Source: Aquimarina sp042434915 (lineage in GTDB: Bacteria > Bacteroidota > Bacteroidia > Flavobacteriales > Flavobacteriaceae). Taken from it: a stretch of 64,000 bases of DNA. Position numbers and translations under genes: made by a program. Of this stretch, positions 36,760-44,868 are shown piece by piece. Each line of letters opens with the position of its first letter. The first letter of the stretch is position 1. The notes beneath the pieces were generated by a model. That model saw only the letters and a program-made list of their open reading frames with translations, was not told where the DNA came from and ran no database searches. The stretch is from assembly GCF_042434915.1 (NCBI RefSeq), contig NZ_CP170198.1:620001-684000 (forward strand), read 5' to 3'.

Positions 36760-37590
36760 TCAGACCATTTTTGAATATTTTTGAAAGGCCTTTTCTAATT
36801 TACTATCATATTTATTTTTTGCATAGCTAGAACCATTGTATCCCCTAGCAAAACTTTTCCAATCTTTATTTTGTAAGGGTTGTATCAGATTTGAAAATTC
36901 TAAAAATCTACCAAAAACTTCCAAATGCTTTGCTTCAGAAATATATATGGTAGAAACAAATTCATCAACAGAAGCATAGTTCAAGTTTTTATAATGAAAC
37001 CCCATAATTTGAAATGCACCCCAAGATGCAGATTCGTAGGCTGCTTCACGAATTCCTTTAAGGCTACCAATCTTAGCAGCTTTTTCTAATCTATTATATT
37101 CTGCAGAGCCTCCAAGATAATACTTGCGTGTCCAGTTTTTATATAATATATCTTTTGTAAAATTTGTTAAATATTTTGTAGGGTCTATTCTTTTTTTAGA
37201 TAATTGACGCCAAAAAATGTGACCTTCAAAAAGAATCCTTGGCCTACCATCGAGTAAAAATCCTTTTCCATTGCTCTCCACTTCATTCACTGCTTTTACA
37301 ACAGCTACTTCGAGATTGTAAAAAGAGGCAAAATCTATAATATCTTCTTCAGATAAAAATTTATCCAGATTGTGGGTAAGATTTTTTTCGGCAGCAATTA
37401 GTTTGCTCCAAGTTTTGGCTCCTACGATTCCATCCACTACCAGTTTATGATTCTTTTGAAAATCGATTACGGCATTATACGTATCTTTTCCAAAATAATT
37501 TGATACCACAATTTTATAATTGAGATTCGAAAGAATTTGTTCTAATAGATAGACATCTTGCCCGTTTGATTTATAACGTAAGGTTTCCAT
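36760..37590 (-). CDS. N-acetylmuramidase (DUF3380) with peptidoglycan-binding domain
   Basis: 276 residues. Residues ~5-65 are a PG_binding_1 domain (DVYLLEQILSNLNYKIVVSNYFGKDTYNAVIDFQK ... DGIVGAKTW pattern). Residues ~78-276 are the N-acetylmuramidase domain, with NEVESNGKGFLLDGRPRILFEGHIF, ASWGAFQIMGFHY and RGYNGSSY typical of DUF3380 lysozymes; the Glu in the ESNGKGF segment is the likely catalytic residue. There is no signal peptide. The architecture is that of phage or gene-transfer endolysins, yet no phage structural or holin gene is nearby. It could be a domesticated endolysin, a contractile-injection-type effector or a defence lysin; the sequence does not decide. Confidence 0.85.
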   Translation of the reverse strand: METLRYKSNGQDVYLLEQILSNLNYKIVVSNYFGKDTYNAVIDFQKNHKLVVDGIVGAKTWSKLIAAEKNLTHNLDKFLSEEDIIDFASFYNLEVAVVKAVNEVESNGKGFLLDGRPRILFEGHIFWRQLSKKRIDPTKYLTNFTKDILYKNWTRKYYLGGSAEYNRLEKAAKIGSLKGIREAAYESASWGAFQIMGFHYKNLNYASVDEFVSTIYISEAKHLEVFGRFLEFSNLIQPLQNKDWKSFARGYNGSSYAKNKYDSKLEKAFQKYSKMV

Positions 37591-37878
37591 AGTTTTAAAA
37601 ATACCAATTTAAAAAGTCGTATACTATTTTAAATAATAATGTCTATCAGTAAAAAGTTGGTTAGTTATAATTGAGGGGGGGGATTTTCCCCCTGCAGTAT
37701 CAAATTTTAAAAAAAATAGTGCAATTTATAAACTATCTTTATATGTGTGTAAGTGATTGATTTTTAGAAATTAAAGCTTGTATAATCAATATGAAAATTG
37801 GCTCGTGAATTCATCTATATTTGTTTACCACTCTTTTTTTTAAATATATTAGCCAAATAAATCTTAAATTTTTGAATC
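37591..37878. other. Intergenic region with a G8/C5 hairpin
   Basis: Divergent spacer between the muramidase and the small-protein gene. A run of eight G (37675-37682), five bases, then five C (37688-37692) forms a GC hairpin that stands out in DNA this AT-rich. No open frame. Confidence 0.4.
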
Positions 37879-38274
37879 ATGGAAAAAAAAATACCTAAAA
37901 AATGTATTACTGTAGACGAGGCTAAAGAATTAGAAAGGAATTGGTGTGGCACCAGAGGTAAAGATATCGAAAGATGCATGAAATTTCAAGACACAAGAGA
38001 GTTTTACTATACAGTAGAAGAGTTAGAAGAATACTTAGCCTATGTAAAAGAAAAATCATTAGAGCAGGGGATTAAAGATCCAGGAATTCGTATCTATTTT
38101 GGAGCCTATCCGCAACAAAAGTGTAAACACAAGCACGGGTATTCTACTATATTTTTAGCTCCTACGGGTTCTCCAGCGCAAAGTTTAGGAAAAGATGGAG
38201 CTAGTGCTGCAAATAATTATAGTATCGAGCCTTTTAATAGAGGTGGAGGTGGAAATCCACCACAGAGTTATTAA
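37879..38274 (+). CDS. Conserved hypothetical small soluble protein
   Basis: 131 residues, no signal peptide or membrane helix, family not recognised. An acidic helical middle (FYYTVEELEEYLAYVKEKSLEQG) is followed by IRIYFGAYPQQKCKHKHGYSTIFLAPTG and a Gly-rich, Asn-rich tail ending GGGGNPPQSY. Cys and His residues (C25-ish, C36-ish, C-K-H-K-H) could bind a metal. It is 10 nt ahead of the membrane-protein gene and so probably the first gene of the operon with the histidine kinase and regulator. I have seen proteins with this FGAY/IFLAP pattern in flavobacteria without assigned function. Confidence 0.8.
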   Translation: MEKKIPKKCITVDEAKELERNWCGTRGKDIERCMKFQDTREFYYTVEELEEYLAYVKEKSLEQGIKDPGIRIYFGAYPQQKCKHKHGYSTIFLAPTGSPAQSLGKDGASAANNYSIEPFNRGGGGNPPQSY

Positions 38275-38284
38275 GAAATGCTAT

Positions 38285-38977
38285 ATGGTTTACCAATTAA
38301 TTATTAACTTTTTTGAAATAGCCGCTGCTATTTCTGGCTTATTTTGTATTTCAAGATATCGAGAAGATAGATCTTTTCAATATCTTGTTTATTTCTTAAT
38401 ATTTACATTATTTATAGAAATCATATTTGGTTGGTTACCTCGACTTATAAATTCATTTAATTCGTTAGAATTTCTTAAAAATTCAATTTTATCTACCAAT
38501 CAATGGGTGTATAATAGTTACGATGTAATAAGTTTTTCTTTTTATCTTTCCTATTTAGCTAAGCATTTTAAATCTCAAAAAATCAGAAAAATTAGTTTTT
38601 ATATAATTGGTGCTTTTATATCTTTGAGTACTATTAATCTGTTATCAAGCGATGTATTTTTTAAGACGGTATCTTCAGCTAATTATTTTATCGGTTCCAT
38701 TTTGATTTTCATGTTTGCTAGTTACTACTTCTATCAATTACTGATCTCAGTTAATATATTAGATTTTTACAAACAGATGCCATTTTATGTTGCGACAGGA
38801 TGTCTCCTTTTTTACTTGATTGTGACCCCGATATTTATTTATAGTTCTTACTATAGCAAAAAAAGTCCAGAGTTTGTTCATCTTTATGCTCTCACGTTAA
38901 CAATTGCTAATATATTTATTTATACTAGTCTCATTTTTGGATTTATCTTATGCTACAGAAAGAACAAATCTTATTAA
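38285..38977 (+). CDS. Seven-helix membrane protein of unknown function upstream of a sensor kinase
   Basis: 230 residues from the ATG at 38285. A frame-open start at 38195 would overlap the previous gene by 80 nt and adds a meaningless charged leader, so it is rejected. Six or seven hydrophobic helices fill the protein, with polar loops such as CISRYREDRSFQYL and ending CYRKNKSY. The 3' end overlaps the kinase start by 28 nt, which suggests tight coupling. No family recognised; the layout resembles the 7TM sensor input domains that in other Bacteroidota are joined to kinases, so a detached sensor module is a reasonable inference. Confidence 0.8.
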   Translation: MVYQLIINFFEIAAAISGLFCISRYREDRSFQYLVYFLIFTLFIEIIFGWLPRLINSFNSLEFLKNSILSTNQWVYNSYDVISFSFYLSYLAKHFKSQKIRKISFYIIGAFISLSTINLLSSDVFFKTVSSANYFIGSILIFMFASYYFYQLLISVNILDFYKQMPFYVATGCLLFYLIVTPIFIYSSYYSKKSPEFVHLYALTLTIANIFIYTSLIFGFILCYRKNKSY

Positions 38978-39747
38978 TTATTTATTTTACTCTAATAATA
39001 TTATTTTTTATAATTTTTGGAGTAATATTTTTTATAGCATTTCAAAAAAGAAAAAATAAACTTATTCTCGAAAATTTGAATGCCCAACGTCGATTTGACG
39101 ACGAGCTAGTTAAATCGAAGTTAGAAATTCAGGAACAAACCTTAAAAAATGTAAGTTGGGAGCTTCATGATAATATTGGACAGCTTTTGTCGACGGCAGT
39201 TATGCAAATGAATATGCTAAGAACAAATCATGAAGAACAGTTAGGTGATTCTATTAATGATGTAAGAAGCCTTGTAACTAGTAGTCTGCAAGAAATAAGA
39301 AGCTTATCTAAAACACTTAATCATGAGGTAATTCAAAATGTGGGAATAGAATCTTCTATCAAAGTTGAACTACGCCGATTTGAAAAGCTAAATTTTTTGA
39401 AAACCACTTTTGAAGTTACAGGAAAGGAATATGTTTTAAACCCTAAAGACGAGATTATCTTATACAGAATTATACAAGAGTTTTTTTCAAATACAATAAA
39501 ACATGCCGAAGCCGAAAATTTATTTGTTAGCATTCATTCTAATTATGAAGCGCTAAACATTCTCATTAAAGATGATGGAATAGGCTTTGATACAGAGTCT
39601 GTAGTTGCAAACTCCGGTTTATTAAATATGAGGAGTCGAGCTGCCCTTGTTAATGCTTCTTTAGAGATAGTCTCACAGCTTAATCAAGGGACAGAACTAA
39701 ATATTTGTTACCCTCTTATCAATCAAAATTTAAGCGATAATTCTTAG
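38950..39747 (+). CDS. NarL/DesK-type (HisKA_3) sensor histidine kinase
   Basis: 265 residues. One N-terminal transmembrane helix (about residues 7-29), a short coiled-coil linker, the HisKA_3 dimerisation/phosphoacceptor helix with SWELHDNIGQLLSTAVMQM, and a HATPase domain with the N box IIQEFFSNTIKHAEAE and the G box KDDGIGFD. It has no sensor domain of its own, which makes the overlapping membrane protein upstream the likely input. It is followed after 5 nt by its cognate LuxR-type regulator. Confidence 0.95.
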   Translation: MLQKEQILLIIYFTLIILFFIIFGVIFFIAFQKRKNKLILENLNAQRRFDDELVKSKLEIQEQTLKNVSWELHDNIGQLLSTAVMQMNMLRTNHEEQLGDSINDVRSLVTSSLQEIRSLSKTLNHEVIQNVGIESSIKVELRRFEKLNFLKTTFEVTGKEYVLNPKDEIILYRIIQEFFSNTIKHAEAENLFVSIHSNYEALNILIKDDGIGFDTESVVANSGLLNMRSRAALVNASLEIVSQLNQGTELNICYPLINQNLSDNS

Positions 39748-39752
39748 AGAAT

Positions 39753-40406
39753 ATGAAAAAGAAAACAGTCGTTATTGTTGACGATCATTTATTATTTGCT
39801 CAGTCGTTAGAGAGTTTGATCTCAAAAATTGAAGGATATCAGGTTTTAGAAATTTTAAAAAACGGAAAAGAGCTAACTCGATATTACTTGCACAAACGCA
39901 AAAAGCCAGACCTAATTCTCCTAGATATTAAAATGCCAGTAATGGATGGGGTTCAAACAATGCAATGGTTAAAAGAAAATCAACCGTCTCAAAAGGTACT
40001 TGCGCTAACAATGGAAGATGATGAAGAAACTATTATACGCATGCTACGCTCGGGAGCAAGAGGATATTTATTAAAGGATATCCATCCTGATAATTTTGAG
40101 TATGCCATGAACGTTGTTATCGAGCAAGGCTACTATTATTCGGGAAAAGTAGAAAATTTGAAGAAACATTCTGAGGATGCATCGCTTACCGATCAACCTC
40201 GCTCTTTAGTTCAACTAACAGATCGTGAATGGGAGTTTTTAAAATTAGCATGTTCTGAACTCACCTATAAAACAATCGCCTTGGAGATGAACTTGAGCCC
40301 AAAGACTGTCGAAAATTACAGAGAAACTGTATTTCGTAAACTAGAGGTTAAAACTAGAGTAGGGATGGTAATTTATTGTATGAAAAATAAATTTTTTAAA
40401 TTTTAA
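39753..40406 (+). CDS. NarL/LuxR-family response regulator
   Basis: 217 residues. Receiver domain with the acidic pair in VVIVDDHLLFAQ, the phospho-Asp in DLILLDIKMPVMDG, and Lys in RGYLLKDIHPDN. C-terminal LuxR helix-turn-helix LTDREWEFLKLACSELTYKTIALEMNLSPKTVENYRETVFRKL (residues ~150-193). It should be phosphorylated by the kinase directly upstream and bind DNA; targets unknown. A terminator follows, so the four-gene cluster 37879-40406 is self-contained. Confidence 0.96.
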   Translation: MKKKTVVIVDDHLLFAQSLESLISKIEGYQVLEILKNGKELTRYYLHKRKKPDLILLDIKMPVMDGVQTMQWLKENQPSQKVLALTMEDDEETIIRMLRSGARGYLLKDIHPDNFEYAMNVVIEQGYYYSGKVENLKKHSEDASLTDQPRSLVQLTDREWEFLKLACSELTYKTIALEMNLSPKTVENYRETVFRKLEVKTRVGMVIYCMKNKFFKF

Positions 40407-40474
40407 AGTAGTCTGCAAGAAACACCATTATAATCTATTTTAGTCTGACAACATCCAAACTTTAAAGTTAATGA

Positions 40475-40508
40475 CTCCCTTTGCTATGTAAGCAATAGGG
40501 AGCTTTTT
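40475..40508 (+). terminator. Terminator after the response regulator
   Basis: Stem 40475-40485 with 40491-40502 (one-base bulge, small loop), then C and five T; 69 nt after the stop codon. Confidence 0.8.
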
Positions 40509-40785
40509 GTGCTATTTAAATTTTTGAAAATGATAGATTTGATGTCCAATACTACACAAGAACACATATCATCTTATTGTAAAAAAACGATTCTAATATC
40601 TTTAAAATAAATACAAACTTAACAGTGTAAAAGTTAAGTGTATAACCATTTGATAGTTAGGTTTTTGATAATTTACATCACAATTTGAAAGTTGTAACTT
40701 ACTAGAAAGCAATTAGGTGTCATTGATAAAGAAAAATAATTTTATATAAACTTTAAAAGCAAGTTTATAAATTATTACAAGTATC
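40509..40785 (+). promoter_or_regulatory. ilvD leader region: possible leader peptide and start-proximal hairpin
   Basis: The space before ilvD contains a 26-codon frame (40530-40610) ending Thr-Ile-Leu-Ile-Ser-Leu-Lys, that is, four branched-chain codons in its last seven, then a 7-bp hairpin (ACTTAAC/GTTAAGT near 40617-40640) and a longer one just before ilvD: 40735-40741 with 40770-40776 plus 40745-40752 with 40762-40769. No T-run follows, so if it acts it would be at translation initiation. The promoter was not identified. The peptide has no clear ribosome-binding site and may be chance. Confidence 0.3.
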
Positions 40786-42459
40786 ATGAGCTTAAATACA
40801 TATAGTAAGTACGTTACCCAAGATGACTCTCAGCCTGCTGCACAAGCGATGTTACATGCAATTGGTTTAACAAATGATGACTTGAGCAAACCTTTAATAG
40901 GCATTGCTAGCACTGGTTATGAAGGGAATCCATGTAATATGCACCTTAATGATTTAGCAAAGTTGGTGAAACAAGGAACCCAAAAAGCGAATCTTGTAGG
41001 TTTGATATTCAATACCATAGGTGTAAGCGATGGTATATCGATGGGCACACCAGGTATGCGGTTTTCGTTACCTTCGCGCGATATTATCGCCGATTCTATG
41101 GAAACGGTTGTCCAGGCGATGTCTTACGACGGTATGATCACCGTTGTAGGTTGCGATAAAAATATGCCAGGTGCATTAATTGCTATGCTACGGCTTAATA
41201 GACCATCTATTCTGGTATATGGCGGCACCATTGCTTCGGGTTGTCATGAGGGAAAAAAACTTGATGTAGTTTCAGCGTTCGAAGCTTGGGGAGAAAAAGT
41301 AGCAGGTACAATTACACAAACGTCATACAAAGCGGTTATAGAAAAAGCATGCCCAGGAGCTGGGGCTTGTGGAGGTATGTATACAGCTAATACAATGGCT
41401 GCATCTATCGAGGCATTAGGTATGGCATTACCATATAATGCTTCTAATCCAGCGATCAGTGATGAGAAAAAGCAAGAAAGTTTTACTGCTGGTAAAGCTA
41501 TCCGTCTTTTACTTGAAAAAGATATTAAACCTTTGGATATTGTCACCAAAAAAGCATTAGAAAATGCAATTCGATTGGTTATTGTCTTAGGCGGATCAAC
41601 AAATGCGGTACTTCACTTTCTAGCAATTGCTCGTGCTGCAGCCATAGAATTCACTTTAGAAGACTTTCAAAAAATTAGTGACACAACGCCTTTTTTAGCT
41701 GATCTAAAGCCTAGTGGAAATTATTTGATGGAGGATGTGCATAAAATCGGAGGAATTCCAGCAGTGCTAAAATATATGCTCAAAAAGAATCTGTTGCATG
41801 GTGATTGTCTTACCGTTACCGGAAAAACATTGGCTCAAAACCTTTTGGACGTTCCTGATCTCTCAGTTGGTCAAGATGTTATAAATACGATAGATCATCC
41901 AATAAAGAAAAGTGGTCATCTTAGGATTATGTATGGAAATTTGGCCGAAGAAGGATGTGTAGCCAAAATAACGGGTAAAGAAGGTCTTAAATTTAGCGGA
42001 AAGGCAATAGTCTTTGATGGAGAATACGCAGCTAATGATGGAATTAAAAATGGACTAGTAGAAAAAGGACATGTGGTAGTTATACGCTACGAGGGACCAA
42101 AGGGCGGTCCAGGTATGCCAGAAATGCTAAAACCAACTGCTGCAATTATGGGAGCTGGTTTGGGTAAAGAAGTCGCTCTCATAACAGATGGTAGATTTTC
42201 TGGAGGAACTCACGGTTTTGTAGTAGGGCATATCGCGCCCGAAGCTCAAGAAGGAGGAACAATTGCCATCATTCGCAACGGAGATCTAATTACTATAGAT
42301 GCAAAAACAAATACGATTACCGTAGCTCTATGCGAGGATGAAATAGTGAAACGGAAAAAAATGTGGAAAAGGCCTCCATTAAAATTTAAAAAAGGGGTGC
42401 TTTACAAATATGTAAAAACAGTGTCATCTGCTTCAAAAGGATGTGTAACAGACGAGTAA
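40786..42459 (+). CDS. ilvD: Dihydroxy-acid dehydratase
   Basis: 557 residues. Typical IlvD/Edd signatures: VGCDKNMPGALIAMLRLNRPS with an iron-sulfur Cys, KACPGAGACGGMYTANTMA, and near the C-terminus LITDGRFSGGTHGFVVGHIAPEA. It dehydrates dihydroxy-isovalerate and dihydroxy-methylvalerate to the keto acids of valine and isoleucine, using an Fe-S cluster. First gene of ilvDBNCA, 58 nt before ilvB. All motifs are intact. Confidence 0.98.
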   Translation: MSLNTYSKYVTQDDSQPAAQAMLHAIGLTNDDLSKPLIGIASTGYEGNPCNMHLNDLAKLVKQGTQKANLVGLIFNTIGVSDGISMGTPGMRFSLPSRDIIADSMETVVQAMSYDGMITVVGCDKNMPGALIAMLRLNRPSILVYGGTIASGCHEGKKLDVVSAFEAWGEKVAGTITQTSYKAVIEKACPGAGACGGMYTANTMAASIEALGMALPYNASNPAISDEKKQESFTAGKAIRLLLEKDIKPLDIVTKKALENAIRLVIVLGGSTNAVLHFLAIARAAAIEFTLEDFQKISDTTPFLADLKPSGNYLMEDVHKIGGIPAVLKYMLKKNLLHGDCLTVTGKTLAQNLLDVPDLSVGQDVINTIDHPIKKSGHLRIMYGNLAEEGCVAKITGKEGLKFSGKAIVFDGEYAANDGIKNGLVEKGHVVVIRYEGPKGGPGMPEMLKPTAAIMGAGLGKEVALITDGRFSGGTHGFVVGHIAPEAQEGGTIAIIRNGDLITIDAKTNTITVALCEDEIVKRKKMWKRPPLKFKKGVLYKYVKTVSSASKGCVTDE

Positions 42460-42517
42460 TAGTAGCAAATGGTAGTTCATAGATCATACACTTCTTAATT
42501 TTATAAATGTAAAGAGT

Positions 42518-44245
42518 ATGCTTACACAAACGTTAGCAAAGCAAAAGGATATAAAACAACATCTAGTAACTGGTGCAGAGGCAGTGATTCTCTCGCTGCT
42601 AGCAGAGGGGATTGATTTGATATTTGGGTACCCTGGCGGCGCGATCATGCCTGTCTATGATGCGCTATATAAATATAAAGATCAGTTAAGTCATGTGTTA
42701 ACAAGACATGAACAGGGTGCAACACATGCTGCACAAGGTTATGCGCGAGTTAGTGGCAAAGTAGGAGTTGCAATTGCCACATCTGGACCTGGAGCAACTA
42801 ATTTTGTTACAGGGATAGCAGATGCCCAAATAGATTCTACGCCAATAGTTTGTATTACGGGGCAGGTAAGTTCTCATTTATTAGGAACCGATGCTTTTCA
42901 AGAAACTGATATTATAGGGATATCTACACCAGTGACCAAATGGAATTGTCAAGTGACCAAGGCCGAAGATATTCCTACCGTCTTAGCAAAAGCCTTTTAC
43001 ATTGCAAAATCAGGGAGACCAGGTCCTGTTTTAATCGATATTACCAAGGATGCTCAATTTGGTACTTTAAATTTTGAGCATAAACCATGCAAAGGTGTTC
43101 GTAGTTACGTTCCAATACCCGCAACAGCACCAGAAACGATACTTAAGGCAGCCCAAGTAATCAATCAGGCTCAACGACCCTTAGTTGTATTTGGACAGGG
43201 TGTGATTTTAGGTCAAGCCGAAGATGAATTTAGAGCTTTTATTGAAAAAGGAAATATGCCATCAGCATGGACGATTCTCGGACTGTCTGCATTATCAACT
43301 TCGCACGAGTTAAATGTTGGTATGGTTGGTATGCATGGTAATTATGCCCCAAATGTGTTAACTAATGAATGTGATGTTTTAATTGCAGTAGGTATGCGTT
43401 TTGATGATCGTGTTACTGGAGACTTAAAAACATATGCTAAGCAAGCAAAAATTATTCATTTTGAAATCGATCCAGCCGAGATCGATAAAAACGTAGCAGT
43501 GGATGTAGCAGTATTGGGAGATGTTAAAAAGACTCTTGTGCAGATGCTTCCATATATTAATAAGAACGATCATTCTTTATGGTTACAACGATTTGATGCG
43601 CTTAAAAGTATAGAACAAACTACTGTAATGGCGAATGAGTTATATCCGAGTTCTGAAAAAATAACTATGGGAGAGGTAATACGTTTAATAAATGAAGAGA
43701 CTCGTGGAGACGCAATTTTAGTTTCGGATGTGGGACAGCATCAAATGATAACGTGTCGTTATGCCAAATTTAATAGTTCCAGAAGTAATGTTACTTCTGG
43801 TGGATTAGGCACGATGGGATTTGCATTGCCCGCTGCCATTGGTGCCAAAATGGGAGCTCCCGAACGTCAAATTATCGCAATTATTGGTGATGGGGGCTAT
43901 CAAATGACCATTCAAGAGCTAGGAACTATATTTCAAACTCAAATTCCCATAAAGATAGTAGTGTTAAATAATGATTTCTTAGGAATGGTTAGACAATGGC
44001 AGCAACTTTTTTTTGATAAGCGTTATGCTTCTACAGAAATGATAAATCCTGATTTTGTTACCATTGCCAAAGGCTATCATATTCAGGCCGCCAGAGTCTC
44101 GAATAGAGAGCACTTAGAACATGCAATTAGTAAGATGCTTTCATCAAACGAACCATATTTCTTAGAAGTATGTGTAGAAAAAGAAAGTAATGTATTTCCC
44201 ATGATACCTACGGGTGCATCAGTTTCAGATATACGATTAAAATAA
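42518..44245 (+). CDS. ilvB: Acetolactate synthase large subunit
   Basis: 575 residues. ThDP-dependent enzyme: GAEAVILSLLAEGIDLIFGYPGGAIMPVYDAL with the catalytic Glu later in THAAQGYARVSG (preceded by RHEQ), and the ThDP motif GDGGYQMTIQELGTIFQTQIPIKIVVLNN. It condenses two pyruvates, or pyruvate and 2-oxobutyrate. The 17-nt gap to ilvN is usual for this pair. The residues give AHAS rather than catabolic acetolactate synthase, supported by the adjacent regulatory subunit. Confidence 0.97.
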   Translation: MLTQTLAKQKDIKQHLVTGAEAVILSLLAEGIDLIFGYPGGAIMPVYDALYKYKDQLSHVLTRHEQGATHAAQGYARVSGKVGVAIATSGPGATNFVTGIADAQIDSTPIVCITGQVSSHLLGTDAFQETDIIGISTPVTKWNCQVTKAEDIPTVLAKAFYIAKSGRPGPVLIDITKDAQFGTLNFEHKPCKGVRSYVPIPATAPETILKAAQVINQAQRPLVVFGQGVILGQAEDEFRAFIEKGNMPSAWTILGLSALSTSHELNVGMVGMHGNYAPNVLTNECDVLIAVGMRFDDRVTGDLKTYAKQAKIIHFEIDPAEIDKNVAVDVAVLGDVKKTLVQMLPYINKNDHSLWLQRFDALKSIEQTTVMANELYPSSEKITMGEVIRLINEETRGDAILVSDVGQHQMITCRYAKFNSSRSNVTSGGLGTMGFALPAAIGAKMGAPERQIIAIIGDGGYQMTIQELGTIFQTQIPIKIVVLNNDFLGMVRQWQQLFFDKRYASTEMINPDFVTIAKGYHIQAARVSNREHLEHAISKMLSSNEPYFLEVCVEKESNVFPMIPTGASVSDIRLK

Positions 44246-44262
44246 CTAGTACTATTAAGATT

Positions 44263-44802
44263 ATGGAAAAAGAAAACTATACTATTTCAATTTATACAGA
44301 GAATAATATTGGACTACTCAATCGCATTTCGTCGATTTTTTCAAAAAGGCACATTAATTTGGATAGTTTAACAACGTCAGTTTCAGAAATCAAAGAGGTA
44401 TATCGTTTTACAATAGTCGTCAAGGTGACCAAAGATCAAGCCCGTAAATTGGTGGGGCAGATTGAGAAGCAAATAGAGGTTATCAAGGCATTTTATCATA
44501 AGGATGAAGAGACTATCTTTCAGGAAACAGCTTTGTTTAAATTGGCTTCAAAATTACTTTTTGATGATCGACAAATTCAGTCAGTTATAAAAGAATATAA
44601 CGCTCACATCATTACAGTTACTCCAGAGTATTTCGTCTTAGAGATAACAGGTAGTAGAGAGCAAGTTGAGCATTTATACAATTGCCTAGAACCCTATGGA
44701 CTAATGCAATTTGTGCGATCTGGACGTATTGCCATTACCAAAGATAAAATGCATATTTCTAAGATTCTCCAAAACTTTACGGCTTTATCTTCAAATTCTT
44801 AG
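44263..44802 (+). CDS. ilvN: Acetolactate synthase small (regulatory) subunit
   Basis: 179 residues. The N-terminal ACT domain is clear: YTISIYTENNIGLLNRISSIFSKRHINLDSLTTSVSE; the second half (residues ~80-170) is the C-terminal regulatory domain. It binds valine or related end products and stabilises the large subunit. It lies directly behind ilvB. Confidence 0.95.
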   Translation: MEKENYTISIYTENNIGLLNRISSIFSKRHINLDSLTTSVSEIKEVYRFTIVVKVTKDQARKLVGQIEKQIEVIKAFYHKDEETIFQETALFKLASKLLFDDRQIQSVIKEYNAHIITVTPEYFVLEITGSREQVEHLYNCLEPYGLMQFVRSGRIAITKDKMHISKILQNFTALSSNS

Positions 44803-44830
44803 AATTTTTAAATCTTTCAAACCAAGTAAC

Positions 44831-44848
44831 TTTTCGCAAGAGCGAAAA
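44831..44848. repeat. TTTTCGC/GCGAAAA hairpin before ilvC
   Basis: Perfect 7-bp stem with a 4-nt loop (44831-44837 and 44842-44848), 20 nt before the ilvC start. Its arms resemble those of the palindrome at 58245-58258, so it could belong to the same dispersed repeat family or tune ilvC expression. Confidence 0.4.
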
Positions 44849-44868
44849 CGTATTAATAACCCATTATA

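Noticed and set aside
38195..38284. Upstream extension of the membrane-protein gene
   Set aside because: It overlaps the preceding gene by 80 nt and encodes a charged stretch unlike a signal or first helix; ATG at 38285 leaves a normal 10-nt gap.
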